Below are positions 1-5,028 of a DNA stretch of 5,028 bases, piece by piece; within the stretch, counting starts at the first letter, position 1; each line of letters begins with the position of its first letter. The stretch is taken from assembly GCA_002506645.1 (NCBI GenBank), contig DAXY01000112.1, positions 1,365 through 6,392 on the forward strand, written 5' to 3'. Position numbers and translations under genes: made by a program. Below the pieces are notes generated by a model. It worked only from the letters and a program-made list of their open reading frames with translations, was not told where the DNA came from and did no database searches. This stretch comes from Vulcanisaeta distributa (lineage in GTDB: Archaea > Thermoproteota > Thermoprotei > Thermoproteales > Thermocladiaceae).

Positions 1-1
1 T

Positions 2-1825
2 AGGGACTTCCTGGGCGGTTACGGCCTCGGTGTTTGGTTCCTATACACCCACATTAAGCCCAGGGCTGACCCGCTGGGCCCCGACAACATACTCGGCATA
101 GTATCGGGCCTACTAAATGCAAGCGGCATACCAATGACTGGTAGGTCCATGGCCGTTGGTAAGTCACCACTGACCGGTGGTTGGGGCGATAGTAATGCCG
201 GTGGTAGGTTTGGACCTAAGTTATTGGAGGCAGGCTTGGACGCGATTTTCGTGACGGGAGTTTCCGAGAAGCCCGTGTACATACTAATCGATAATGGCAA
301 CATACATATCGAGAACGCGACCGACCTCTGGGGCAAGACGACCAGGGAGACCGAGGATGAGCTTAGGAATAGGTATAGGGGTGCGCAGGTGGTCAGTATT
401 GGGCCTGCTGGCGAGAGACTTCAGTTGATTGCAGCCATCATTAATGAGTACGGTAGGGCCTATGGGAGGTCCGGGCTAGCCGCGGTGATGGGTAGTAAGA
501 GGTTGAAGGCGATAGTGGCGGTTGGCGATAAGAGACCGGAAATACACGATAGGGACCTGCTCAGGCAGAGGATTAAGGAAATGCTCGATGCCCTGAGGAC
601 CACCAGGGCTAAGGCTTATGAGGTCTGGCATAAGTACGGCACAATATCCGGCCTCGACACCAGCGTACTCTCCGGCGACACGCCCATCAAGAACTGGGCC
701 GGGGTCGGCGTCAGGGATTACGGAACCAAGAACCTGGAGAAGTTCGGCACGAACACGGTAATTAAGGATAATGTTAAGCCCTACGGATGCGCCAGCTGCC
801 CAGTGGCCTGCGGTGCCTGGATTAGGAGGAACACTAGGTATGGCCTTGTCGACATGGGGCACAGGCTTGAGTACGAGACGGCATCGCTCTTTGGACCAGC
901 ACTACTGAATGCTGACCAGGACTCCGTCGTGTACGCGGGTGAGCTGTGCAACTTGTATGGGCTTGACACTATATCCACGGCGAACGTGGTCGGCTTCGCC
1001 TTCGAACTCTACGAGAGGGGCATACTCACGGAGAAGGACGTTGGCTTCCCACTGAGGTGGGGCGATCCAGATGCCGTTGTCAAGCTCGTTGAGTTGATCG
1101 GTAAGGCTGAGGGCATTGGTAAGGTACTTGGGCAAGGCGTTAAGAGGGCTGCAGAGGCCATAGGCAGGGGTGCCGAGCAATACGCAATTCACGTTGGTGG
1201 GCAGGAACTACCATCGCACCACCCACAATTCCTACCTGGACTAGCCATCACGTATACGGCGGATCCAACGCCAGGCAGGCACACGGCCGGCGGCGTCCAC
1301 TGGTGGGGTGAGGGTGGTAAGAGACTCTGGACGCCCTTCGACATCGGCATGGACCTTGGGGCATCGCCAAAGTATGACTATAGTGACAAGGGTCGTAAGG
1401 CGGCCATAATAGCCATGACCACGCAGGTCGAGAACTCGCTTGGTTTCTGCCAATTTGCCTCGCAGGTAATCTACAGGACCTTGCCATACATCGACTTAAT
1501 CTATGCCGTGACCGGGATTAAGTACACGCCGCAGGAACTCCTCAGGGTTGGCCATAGGATACACACACTCAGGCAATTGTTCAATGTTAGGGAGGGTATT
1601 AACCCGAAGAAGGATTGGAAACTGCCCAGGAGGGTCCTCGAACCATTCCAAGAGGGACCACTGGCAGGCGTTAAGTTGAGCGAGGAGGATGTGGAGAGGA
1701 TGAGGGAGCAGTACTGGGAGACCCTTGGCTGGGACCCAGCCACTGGCTATCCAAGGAGGAGGACCGTTGAGGAGCTTGGGCTTGCTGAAATAGCAAACGA
1801 CATCATCGGCATCCTGCCCCCATGA
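2..1825 (+). CDS. Aldehyde:ferredoxin oxidoreductase family protein (tungsten-pterin enzyme), 5' partial
   Basis: The reading frame is open from base 2 to the TGA at 1823-1825 (607 codons), and the start lies left of the window. The first residues (RDFLGGYGLG) match the early N-terminal segment of AOR enzymes, so only about 30 residues are missing. Order of motifs: KSPLTGGWGDSNAGGRFGP and AVMGSKRLKAIVA (pterin-binding N-domain); a [4Fe-4S] motif C-x2-C-x3-C with Cys codons at 788, 797 and 809; EYET at 869-880, holding the conserved Glu; GLDTIS near 959; DPTPGRHT near 1262; and NSLGFC, whose Cys at 1448 is the expected fourth cluster ligand. Known family chemistry: cytoplasmic, oxygen-sensitive oxidation of an aldehyde to a carboxylic acid with electrons passed to ferredoxin, using W (or Mo) bis-pterin. 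The substrate cannot be read from sequence; DPTPGRHT is a feature I associate with AOR branches other than the classical Pyrococcus AOR. The next gene has its own promoter, so no operon partner is visible downstream. Family assignment is firm; subfamily is not. Confidence 0.95.
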   Translation, partial: RDFLGGYGLGVWFLYTHIKPRADPLGPDNILGIVSGLLNASGIPMTGRSMAVGKSPLTGGWGDSNAGGRFGPKLLEAGLDAIFVTGVSEKPVYILIDNGNIHIENATDLWGKTTRETEDELRNRYRGAQVVSIGPAGERLQLIAAIINEYGRAYGRSGLAAVMGSKRLKAIVAVGDKRPEIHDRDLLRQRIKEMLDALRTTRAKAYEVWHKYGTISGLDTSVLSGDTPIKNWAGVGVRDYGTKNLEKFGTNTVIKDNVKPYGCASCPVACGAWIRRNTRYGLVDMGHRLEYETASLFGPALLNADQDSVVYAGELCNLYGLDTISTANVVGFAFELYERGILTEKDVGFPLRWGDPDAVVKLVELIGKAEGIGKVLGQGVKRAAEAIGRGAEQYAIHVGGQELPSHHPQFLPGLAITYTADPTPGRHTAGGVHWWGEGGKRLWTPFDIGMDLGASPKYDYSDKGRKAAIIAMTTQVENSLGFCQFASQVIYRTLPYIDLIYAVTGIKYTPQELLRVGHRIHTLRQLFNVREGINPKKDWKLPRRVLEPFQEGPLAGVKLSEEDVERMREQYWETLGWDPATGYPRRRTVEELGLAEIANDIIGILPP

Positions 1826-1859
1826 TCACTTTACCTAATTAATACAAAGACGCAATAGG

Positions 1860-1867
1860 CTTAAAAA
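1860..1867 (+). promoter_or_regulatory. TATA box for the 1891 gene
   Basis: The sequence CTTAAAAA lies in the 65-bp gap after the AOR stop, with purine-rich AATAGG just upstream as a possible BRE. Its centre is about 27 bp before the GTG at 1891, the normal archaeal TATA-to-TSS distance. Transcription would therefore begin at or next to the start codon (leaderless mRNA). No Shine-Dalgarno sequence is present before 1891, which fits. The start site itself is inferred. Confidence 0.65.
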
Positions 1868-1890
1868 CGGTTAGCACCTTCCCAACCACC

Positions 1891-2757
1891 GTGCTTCGTG
1901 GAAGCATCATAACGGTATTATCGACGAATGAGCAGGAAGCCCTCAAAATAGCGTCAATGCTTGGCAAGAGGGGTAAGGGCGAGGAGCGTGTTTATTACAG
2001 GAGGATTGGCGAATTAGTTCGCAGCATATTGATTCCCGACCCAAATAACGTGCTTGATGAAGCCATAGCCCTCTCCATATCGAGTTCATTCTACTTCAAA
2101 GTCAATAACGAGGTTACCTGGCTCGATGGCGAGGAGGCCCTAATGCTTGAGGCGGCTGGGATACCGGGTATCGTGCTTGTTGATGACGTTGGCACGTTTA
2201 AGAAGTACTTCAGTGAATTGAGTATTTCGAATTCTGTTGGTGAGTTTAGGGAGCTTGATGTCGATGTTAGTGATAGGGGCATTATTTATGTTGATAGGGC
2301 GTTCAATGTCAGGGGCGTTGGTGTCGTGGTACTTGGTTACGCATTAACCCAAGTCTCCGTACATGATAAATTCATTGCGTATCCAATGAATAAGGAGGTT
2401 GAGGTTAGGAGCATTCAGGTACTTGATGAGGACCAGGATTCCGTATTACCGGGTACCCGCGTCGGGTTAGCGCTTAGGAACGTAAGGCTTGAGGACATCG
2501 AGGGGGTACAAGCGCTCATTAGGCCCAACACTAGGTTTAGTAAGGTTATTGATGGATTCACGAGGTTTAGATGGAGTGAGGATGCTAGGGAGGTTCATGT
2601 AATATTCAATGGTATTAAGGTAATGGGCAAGGTCGAGAATGGCCACATCATACTTTCTAGAGAATTGCCGGTGGTGAATGGTAGGGCATTTATCATAAAT
2701 GTGAATGCTAAGGCCAGGAAGCCGAGAATAATGGGTTACGCATTAATTAGCGCTTAA
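1891..2757 (+). CDS. Degenerate translational GTPase-like protein (SelB/EF-1A-like) with EF-Tu domain II, no G motifs
   Basis: This 288-aa protein starts at GTG 1891, chosen from the TATA spacing. Residues ~131-207 look like an EF-Tu/SelB domain II beta-barrel: D-R-A-F-N-V-R-G-V-G-V-V-V-L-G-Y, then a segment with RSIQVLDED and GTRVGLALRNV, as in SelB, IF2-gamma and EF-1A. Residues ~210-288 are a probable second barrel (domain III-like). The first ~125 residues sit where the G domain should be, but no P-loop GxxxxGK[ST], no DxxG and no NKxD is present; ASMLGKRGKGEERVYYRR and GEEALMLEAAGIPGIVLVDD keep only the outline of a G-domain fold. From memory, archaea carry a family of such SelB-related proteins with this LGK-(K/R)-G and GE..al pattern, function unknown. 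GTP hydrolysis is unlikely. A role in translation or RNP binding is inference from domain II alone. Monocistronic by its own TATA box; 65 bp after AOR, 280 bp before a tRNA gene. Confidence 0.75.
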   Translation: MLRGSIITVLSTNEQEALKIASMLGKRGKGEERVYYRRIGELVRSILIPDPNNVLDEAIALSISSSFYFKVNNEVTWLDGEEALMLEAAGIPGIVLVDDVGTFKKYFSELSISNSVGEFRELDVDVSDRGIIYVDRAFNVRGVGVVVLGYALTQVSVHDKFIAYPMNKEVEVRSIQVLDEDQDSVLPGTRVGLALRNVRLEDIEGVQALIRPNTRFSKVIDGFTRFRWSEDAREVHVIFNGIKVMGKVENGHIILSRELPVVNGRAFIINVNAKARKPRIMGYALISA

Positions 2758-2871
2758 TCGCGCTCCCACACAGCATCGAGAAGGCCCATGCAGCCTTCCC
2801 TGAACACTACATTATCCATCGTGCACTAGGGCACTCATCACCCTGCTCATCATTGGTATTAAACCGGCGTA

Positions 2872-2881
2872 GAAATTTATA
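2872..2881 (+). promoter_or_regulatory. Possible TATA box in the spacer (near-palindromic)
   Basis: GAAATTTATA is the clearest TATA-like element in the 2758-3000 spacer. Its centre (~2878) is about 26 bp before ATG 2904, so it could drive a short leaderless transcript there. The core AAATTTATA also reads TATAAATTT on the other strand, about 25 bp from a minus-strand ATG at 2853 that opens only 13 codons. Direction and use are unknown, and AT-rich spacers produce such matches by chance. Confidence 0.3.
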
Positions 2882-2903
2882 CCCTGGTAAAATGCGTATT
2901 GGC

Positions 2904-2999
2904 ATGAATATATCAAGATTCATCATAAATAAATATAATGAATATGCGTGGTATTTCAAAGCAAATAGAACATGGGTAAGTACGGCAGGGAAACCATGA
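2904..2999 (+). CDS. Possible leaderless small ORF, 31 aa, unknown
   Basis: ATG 2904 opens 31 codons ending in TGA 2997-2999; an in-frame ATG at 2892 would add four residues. The peptide begins MNISRFIINKYNEYAWYFKA and is basic and aromatic-rich (three Tyr, two Trp, two Phe), with no transmembrane stretch or cysteine. The only support is position: a TATA-like element centred ~26 bp upstream of 2904, the same spacing as the other genes here. The region is AT-rich, lacks the AGG/GTT-rich codon texture of the flanking genes, and the ORF ends just before the tRNA promoter. It may be chance. I recognise no homologue. Confidence 0.2.
   Translation: MNISRFIINKYNEYAWYFKANRTWVSTAGKP
2918..2943. repeat. 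Imperfect inverted repeat in the spacer
   Basis: ATTCATCAT at 2918-2926 and ATAATGAAT at 2935-2943 are complementary at 8 of 9 positions across an 8-nt A/T spacer. It could be a weak hairpin or a dyad for a DNA-binding protein. It lies inside the possible small ORF and is very AT-rich, so it may be coincidental. Confidence 0.25.
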
Positions 3000-3007
3000 C
3001 AAAAAAG

Positions 3008-3016
3008 TTAAAAATA
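3008..3016 (+). promoter_or_regulatory. TATA box of the tRNA-Leu gene
   Basis: TTAAAAATA follows the A-rich AAAAAAG (possible BRE). Its centre (~3012) is about 26 bp before base 3038, the first base of the mature tRNA. By standard archaeal spacing, transcription would begin at or within a base or two of the tRNA 5' end, leaving little or no leader. Confidence 0.65.
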
Positions 3017-3037
3017 CCGTGAAAAGTAACTAACACT

Positions 3038-3140
3038 GCGGGGGTGCCCGAGCCTGGTCAAAGGGGGCGGACTTAAGATCGCTAGATAAGACATCCGCTG
3101 GCGAAGGCCTGCGTGGGTTCGAATCCCACCCCCCGCACCA
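3038..3140 (+). tRNA. trnL: tRNA-Leu (anticodon UAA), intron-containing, CCA encoded
   Basis: A class II tRNA folds completely. Acceptor stem GCGGGGG 3038-3044 pairs with CCCCCGC 3130-3136; discriminator A 3137; CCA 3138-3140. T8 and G9 are at 3045-3046. D stem CCC 3047-3049 pairs with GGG 3063-3065, with GG18-19 at 3056-3057. Anticodon stem GCGGA 3067-3071 pairs with TCCGC 3094-3098, with anticodon TAA 3074-3076. The long variable arm, 3099-3112, holds GGC/GCC. T stem GTGGG 3113-3117 pairs with CCCAC 3125-3129 around TTCGAAT. The TAA anticodon, long variable arm and A73 all fit leucine, reading UUA and possibly UUG. Removing the 15-nt intron 3078-3092 leaves 88 nt including CCA. It is convergent with the ATPase gene, 47 bp away. 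Confidence 0.96.
3078..3092 (+). other. Archaeal tRNA intron (15 nt, canonical 37/38 site)
   Basis: The intron ATCGCTAGATAAGAC lies between G37 (3077) and A38 (3093). A strict bulge-helix-bulge can be drawn. Loop bases CTTA (tRNA 32-35, 3072-3075) pair with intron TAAG (3087-3090) as the 4-bp central helix. The 5' bulge is A36-G37-A(3078), cut after G37. The 3' bulge is A-C(3091-3092)-A38, cut after 3092. TC 3079-3080 pairs with GA 3085-3086 around a 4-nt loop as the inner helix, and the anticodon stem is the outer helix. This is the substrate of the archaeal splicing endonuclease. Confidence 0.93.
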
Positions 3141-3146
3141 GGCTCA

Positions 3147-3150
3147 TTTT
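3147..3150 (+). terminator. Weak T-run after tRNA-Leu
   Basis: Four T residues occur 6 bases after the CCA end. Archaeal RNA polymerase can stop at short T-runs without a hairpin, so this is the most plausible stop for the tRNA transcript, but four T's is a weak signal. Confidence 0.3.
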
Positions 3151-3162
3151 ATCGCATCCATT

Positions 3163-3174
3163 CCATAATTATGG
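3163..3174. repeat. 12-bp perfect palindrome between convergent genes
   Basis: CCATAATTATGG reads the same on both strands. It lies in the 47-bp gap between the ends of tRNA-Leu and the ATPase gene. It is too tight to form a hairpin with a loop but could be a dimer-protein site. It may be chance. Confidence 0.3.
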
Positions 3175-3187
3175 TAAACACTCCAAT

Positions 3188-4291
3188 TCATAGGAGCTTT
3201 GCGGCCCTTCGTAATACCGGGTCGGATATGACGTAAGTGCCATCCCTCTTCTCGATTATGGAGAGTTCCATCAACCTCCTTAGGTGCTCATAAAGCGTCC
3301 TGTCATTTATGGTCCTGCCCTCATCCATCTCAAGCAACCTCTTTATCTCGCTCCACCTCCTCTCCGTGGCCAGTATCCTCAGCAACGACCTATACCTACT
3401 GCTCCTACTCATGGAGAGAAACCTCTCAAGCTCCTCCTTACCAATCTTAACCGCCTGCTCAAGGACCTTATCAATACCCTCCGTACAGGCACTTGGGTTT
3501 AGGTAGCACGTGTAACCAAAGAGAGTCAGCCAGCCAATAACCCCGTCCAACTCATCCACGGCAGTCTCGATAATACTACTCGGAACTCTAATCCCAAGCT
3601 CGGAGAAGCCCCTCTCGAGGAAGTCCACGGACTCATCCCTAGTCAACCTCCTGGTCCTAACCACATGCACGTACCTCCCATAAAGCGGTGAACTCGGATC
3701 CTCCAACCCCAGGAATTTGAATAAAACACCGACTTCAGACCCTGTCAGGGCTATCCTAAGGTTCCTTAAATTATCGTACGCGAAGGCGAATATTCTCGTG
3801 AAGGATATCCAGGTTATTTTGGATAGTTCCTGGGCCTCGTCAATGGCTATGACAATGGGCTTGCCGAGATTCTCGCCAAGGCTATCCAACGCCACCAACA
3901 ACTCCCCAAGCTCCAACCTCCCACTACCTCTCCAACCAACTTCCACCGAAAAACCCGACGTACTTATTGAAATACCCCTGATATTCCTTAAGAACTTAAC
4001 AATCCTCTCGCGCAAACCACCATACCTACTTAGGAAGTCCTCAAGCGAATCCTTGAGGACGTAGGCGAAGTCCCTATACGTGGGCGCCTCCGAGAACCTG
4101 GGATCTACGTAGATGTAGGGATGGTCGATTTCGCTTAAGGCGACCCTTAGTAGTGACGTCTTCCCGGACCTCCTAATGCCTATTATGATGGTCAATGGGT
4201 TAAGCTCAACACCCTTAATGAGCTCCTCAAGCTCCCTATCGAAATCATATAACTCCTCCCTCCTCGTCTTTGGCCTTATGTCGAATAGCAT
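3188..4291 (-). CDS. Archaeal ATPase (AAA/STAND-type P-loop NTPase) with C-terminal winged helix
   Basis: I annotate 367 aa from ATG 4291; a GTG at 4303 would add MPQV, making 371 aa. The ATG is preferred because the TATA box (4309-4318) is too close to 4303 and because MLFDIRPKTRREELYDF is how family members usually begin. Using 371-aa numbering: Walker A GIRRSGKTS at 42-50; Walker B VIAIDEAQ at 151-158; a sensor-1-like ALTGSEVG at 185-192; and SPLYGR at 205-210, a family hallmark near the arginine-finger region. Residues ~300-371 (SRYRSLLRILA..., TINDRTLYEHLRRLMELSIIEK, DPVLRRAAKLL) read as a winged helix. No membrane segment is seen. This matches the archaeal ATPase family (PF01637 type), abundant in crenarchaea, with poorly known roles as molecular switches or regulators. 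It is transcribed divergently from the aminopropyltransferase and convergently with tRNA-Leu. No toxin, nuclease or effector partner is adjacent, so I make no defence claim. Confidence 0.88.
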   Translation of the reverse strand: MLFDIRPKTRREELYDFDRELEELIKGVELNPLTIIIGIRRSGKTSLLRVALSEIDHPYIYVDPRFSEAPTYRDFAYVLKDSLEDFLSRYGGLRERIVKFLRNIRGISISTSGFSVEVGWRGSGRLELGELLVALDSLGENLGKPIVIAIDEAQELSKITWISFTRIFAFAYDNLRNLRIALTGSEVGVLFKFLGLEDPSSPLYGRYVHVVRTRRLTRDESVDFLERGFSELGIRVPSSIIETAVDELDGVIGWLTLFGYTCYLNPSACTEGIDKVLEQAVKIGKEELERFLSMSRSSRYRSLLRILATERRWSEIKRLLEMDEGRTINDRTLYEHLRRLMELSIIEKRDGTYVISDPVLRRAAKLL

Positions 4292-4308
4292 TACCTGGGG
4301 CACCCCAA

Positions 4309-4318
4309 GTTTAAATAC
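4309..4318 (-). promoter_or_regulatory. TATA box of the ATPase gene
   Basis: On the minus strand this reads GTATTTAAAC. Its centre is about 22 bp from ATG 4291 and only ~10 bp from GTG 4303. Since archaeal TSSs lie about 25 bp from the TATA centre, the mRNA should begin at or very near 4291, downstream of the GTG. This element decides the start choice. Confidence 0.6.
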
Positions 4319-4358
4319 TTGCCAGCGCCATGTCGTGAAGGCGTATCGTTAAATAATG

Positions 4359-4366
4359 CTTAAAAG
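4359..4366 (+). promoter_or_regulatory. TATA box of the aminopropyltransferase gene
   Basis: CTTAAAAG is centred about 25 bp before ATG 4388, with AAATAATG upstream as a possible BRE. It nearly repeats the element before the 1891 gene (CTTAAAAA). A leaderless transcript from 4388 is implied. A second A/T match, TTAAATAAT at 4349-4357, is less well spaced. This and the ATPase promoter share a 96-bp divergent region, 4292-4387. Confidence 0.65.
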
Positions 4367-4387
4367 TCGAGGGGCTTTACCAAAGCG

Positions 4388-5028
4388 ATGAGCCTTGAGA
4401 GGATGAGTAAGGAGGGTACGTGGTTCATTGAGTTTAATACGCCATTTAGTTACCACGTTAGGGGTATTAGGAGGGTCCTGTATAGTGGTACCACCAAGTA
4501 CCAACGCGTTGCCGTTGTTGAGTTTGAGGACTTGGGTAAGGCGCTAATACTTGATGGTAAGACCCAAAGCTCGTTGTATGATGAGTTCATTTACCACGAA
4601 TCACTGGTTCACCCGGCAATGATTACGCACCCAAACCCGAGGAGGGTCCTCATACTCGGTGGTGGTGAGGGTGCCACGGCCAGGGAGGTGCTTAGGCATA
4701 GAGGCGTTGAGGAGGTTACCATGGTCGATATTGATGATGAGGTGATTAGGCTGGTTAGGGAGTACCTGCCGGAAATGAGTCAGGGCGCCTTTGATGACCC
4801 GAGACTTAGGCTCATTATTCAGGATGGTAGGAGGTTCCTCGAGGAGTCGAGGGATAGGTACGACATAATAATACTAGACCTGACGGACCCGCTCGAGGGC
4901 GGCCCATCATACCTACTATACACGGTTGAGTTCTACAGCATCGTTAGGGATAGGCTCGGTGATGATGGCTTGATGGTGACCCAGGCAACATCAACGACCT
5001 ACTCCCTAAGGACATTCGCCACGATATA
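4388..5028 (+). CDS. speE: Polyamine aminopropyltransferase (spermidine/thermospermine synthase family), 3' partial
   Basis: The frame is open from ATG 4388 to the window end (213 codons plus 2 bases); about a third of a typical 290-300 aa enzyme is missing. ATG 4388 is chosen from TATA spacing; ATG 4403 is an in-frame alternative. An N-terminal beta domain (1-~75) contains DGKTQS (56-61) and DEFIYHE (65-71), which bind polyamine. The Rossmann methyltransferase-like domain follows: GGGEGATAR (91-99), DIDDE (114-118), the Asp that would bind dcSAM ribose, DG (146-147), and D-L-T-D (164-167), whose first Asp is the expected catalytic base. The reaction moves the aminopropyl group of decarboxylated S-adenosylmethionine onto a di- or triamine in the cytoplasm. 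EGGP at 170-173 followed by LLYTVEFY resembles ACL5-type thermospermine synthases; the exact product (spermidine, thermospermine or another) cannot be settled from sequence. Thermophiles use such amines to stabilise RNA and DNA. Confidence 0.93.
   Translation, partial: MSLERMSKEGTWFIEFNTPFSYHVRGIRRVLYSGTTKYQRVAVVEFEDLGKALILDGKTQSSLYDEFIYHESLVHPAMITHPNPRRVLILGGGEGATAREVLRHRGVEEVTMVDIDDEVIRLVREYLPEMSQGAFDDPRLRLIIQDGRRFLEESRDRYDIIILDLTDPLEGGPSYLLYTVEFYSIVRDRLGDDGLMVTQATSTTYSLRTFATI

Noticed and set aside
476..1743. Several long minus-strand open frames opposite the AOR gene.
   Set aside because: They have no recognisable domains, promoter or start context and lie opposite a strongly conserved gene; they are by-products of its codon bias.
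134..1825. Treating ATG 134 as the start of the AOR-family gene.
   Set aside because: The frame is open to base 2 and those 44 codons encode conserved AOR sequence (RDFLGGYGLG, DPLGPDN), so the gene is cut by the window edge, not started at 134.
2838..2856. Two C-box-like RUGAUGA matches on the minus strand (ATGATGA and GTGATGA), suggesting a C/D box sRNA, ~25 bp from a reverse-reading TATA element.
   Set aside because: The two boxes are only about 5 nt apart and no correctly placed CUGA D or D' box follows, so no C/D guide architecture can be drawn.
3284..4064. Plus-strand open frames opposite the ATPase gene.
   Set aside because: They are Leu/Pro/Ser-rich antisense artefacts with no motifs, opposite clear Walker A and B coding sequence.
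3188..4291. The ATPase as part of a defence or toxin system next to a tRNA (integration hotspot).
   Set aside because: No integrase, no repeated tRNA 3' end (att site) in the window, no effector domain and no partner gene. The family is abundant in crenarchaea.

Overview
The window reads as chromosomal DNA from a hyperthermophilic crenarchaeon, most likely a Thermoproteales member close to Vulcanisaeta or Caldivirga. The placement is an inference from these signs: a tungsten-type aldehyde:ferredoxin oxidoreductase (AOR) family gene; a tRNA-Leu split by a canonical archaeal bulge-helix-bulge intron and with an encoded CCA; strongly AGG/AGA-biased arginine codons; an archaeal-type STAND ATPase; an aminopropyltransferase of the thermophile polyamine pathway; and TTAAA-type TATA boxes about 22-27 bp ahead of start codons, with no Shine-Dalgarno sequence needed (leaderless mRNAs). 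No IS element, CRISPR array or phage gene is visible.

Layout: 2-1825 (+) is an AOR-family subunit lacking only its first ~30 residues at the left edge. 1891-2757 (+) is a 288-aa protein that looks like a translational GTPase (SelB/EF-1A-like) that has lost its G-domain motifs but kept domains II and III; it has its own TATA box. 2758-3037 is an AT-rich 280-bp spacer with one possible 31-codon leaderless ORF (2904-2999) behind a well-placed TATA box. 3038-3140 (+) is tRNA-Leu(UAA) with a 15-nt intron after position 37. 3188-4291 (-) is an archaeal AAA/STAND-type ATPase with a C-terminal winged helix, convergent with the tRNA. A ~96-bp divergent promoter region separates it from 4388-5028 (+), the first 213 codons of a spermidine/thermospermine synthase-type aminopropyltransferase that runs off the right edge.

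The genes do not form one pathway. Each transcription unit has its own promoter, so this looks like ordinary compact archaeal housekeeping and accessory DNA rather than one multi-gene system. The parts most worth a second look are the GTPase-like protein without GTPase motifs, the minimal tRNA intron whose BHB can be drawn base by base, the tRNA promoter spaced to start transcription at the mature tRNA 5' end, the possible leaderless microprotein, and the ACL5-like EGGP signature in the aminopropyltransferase.
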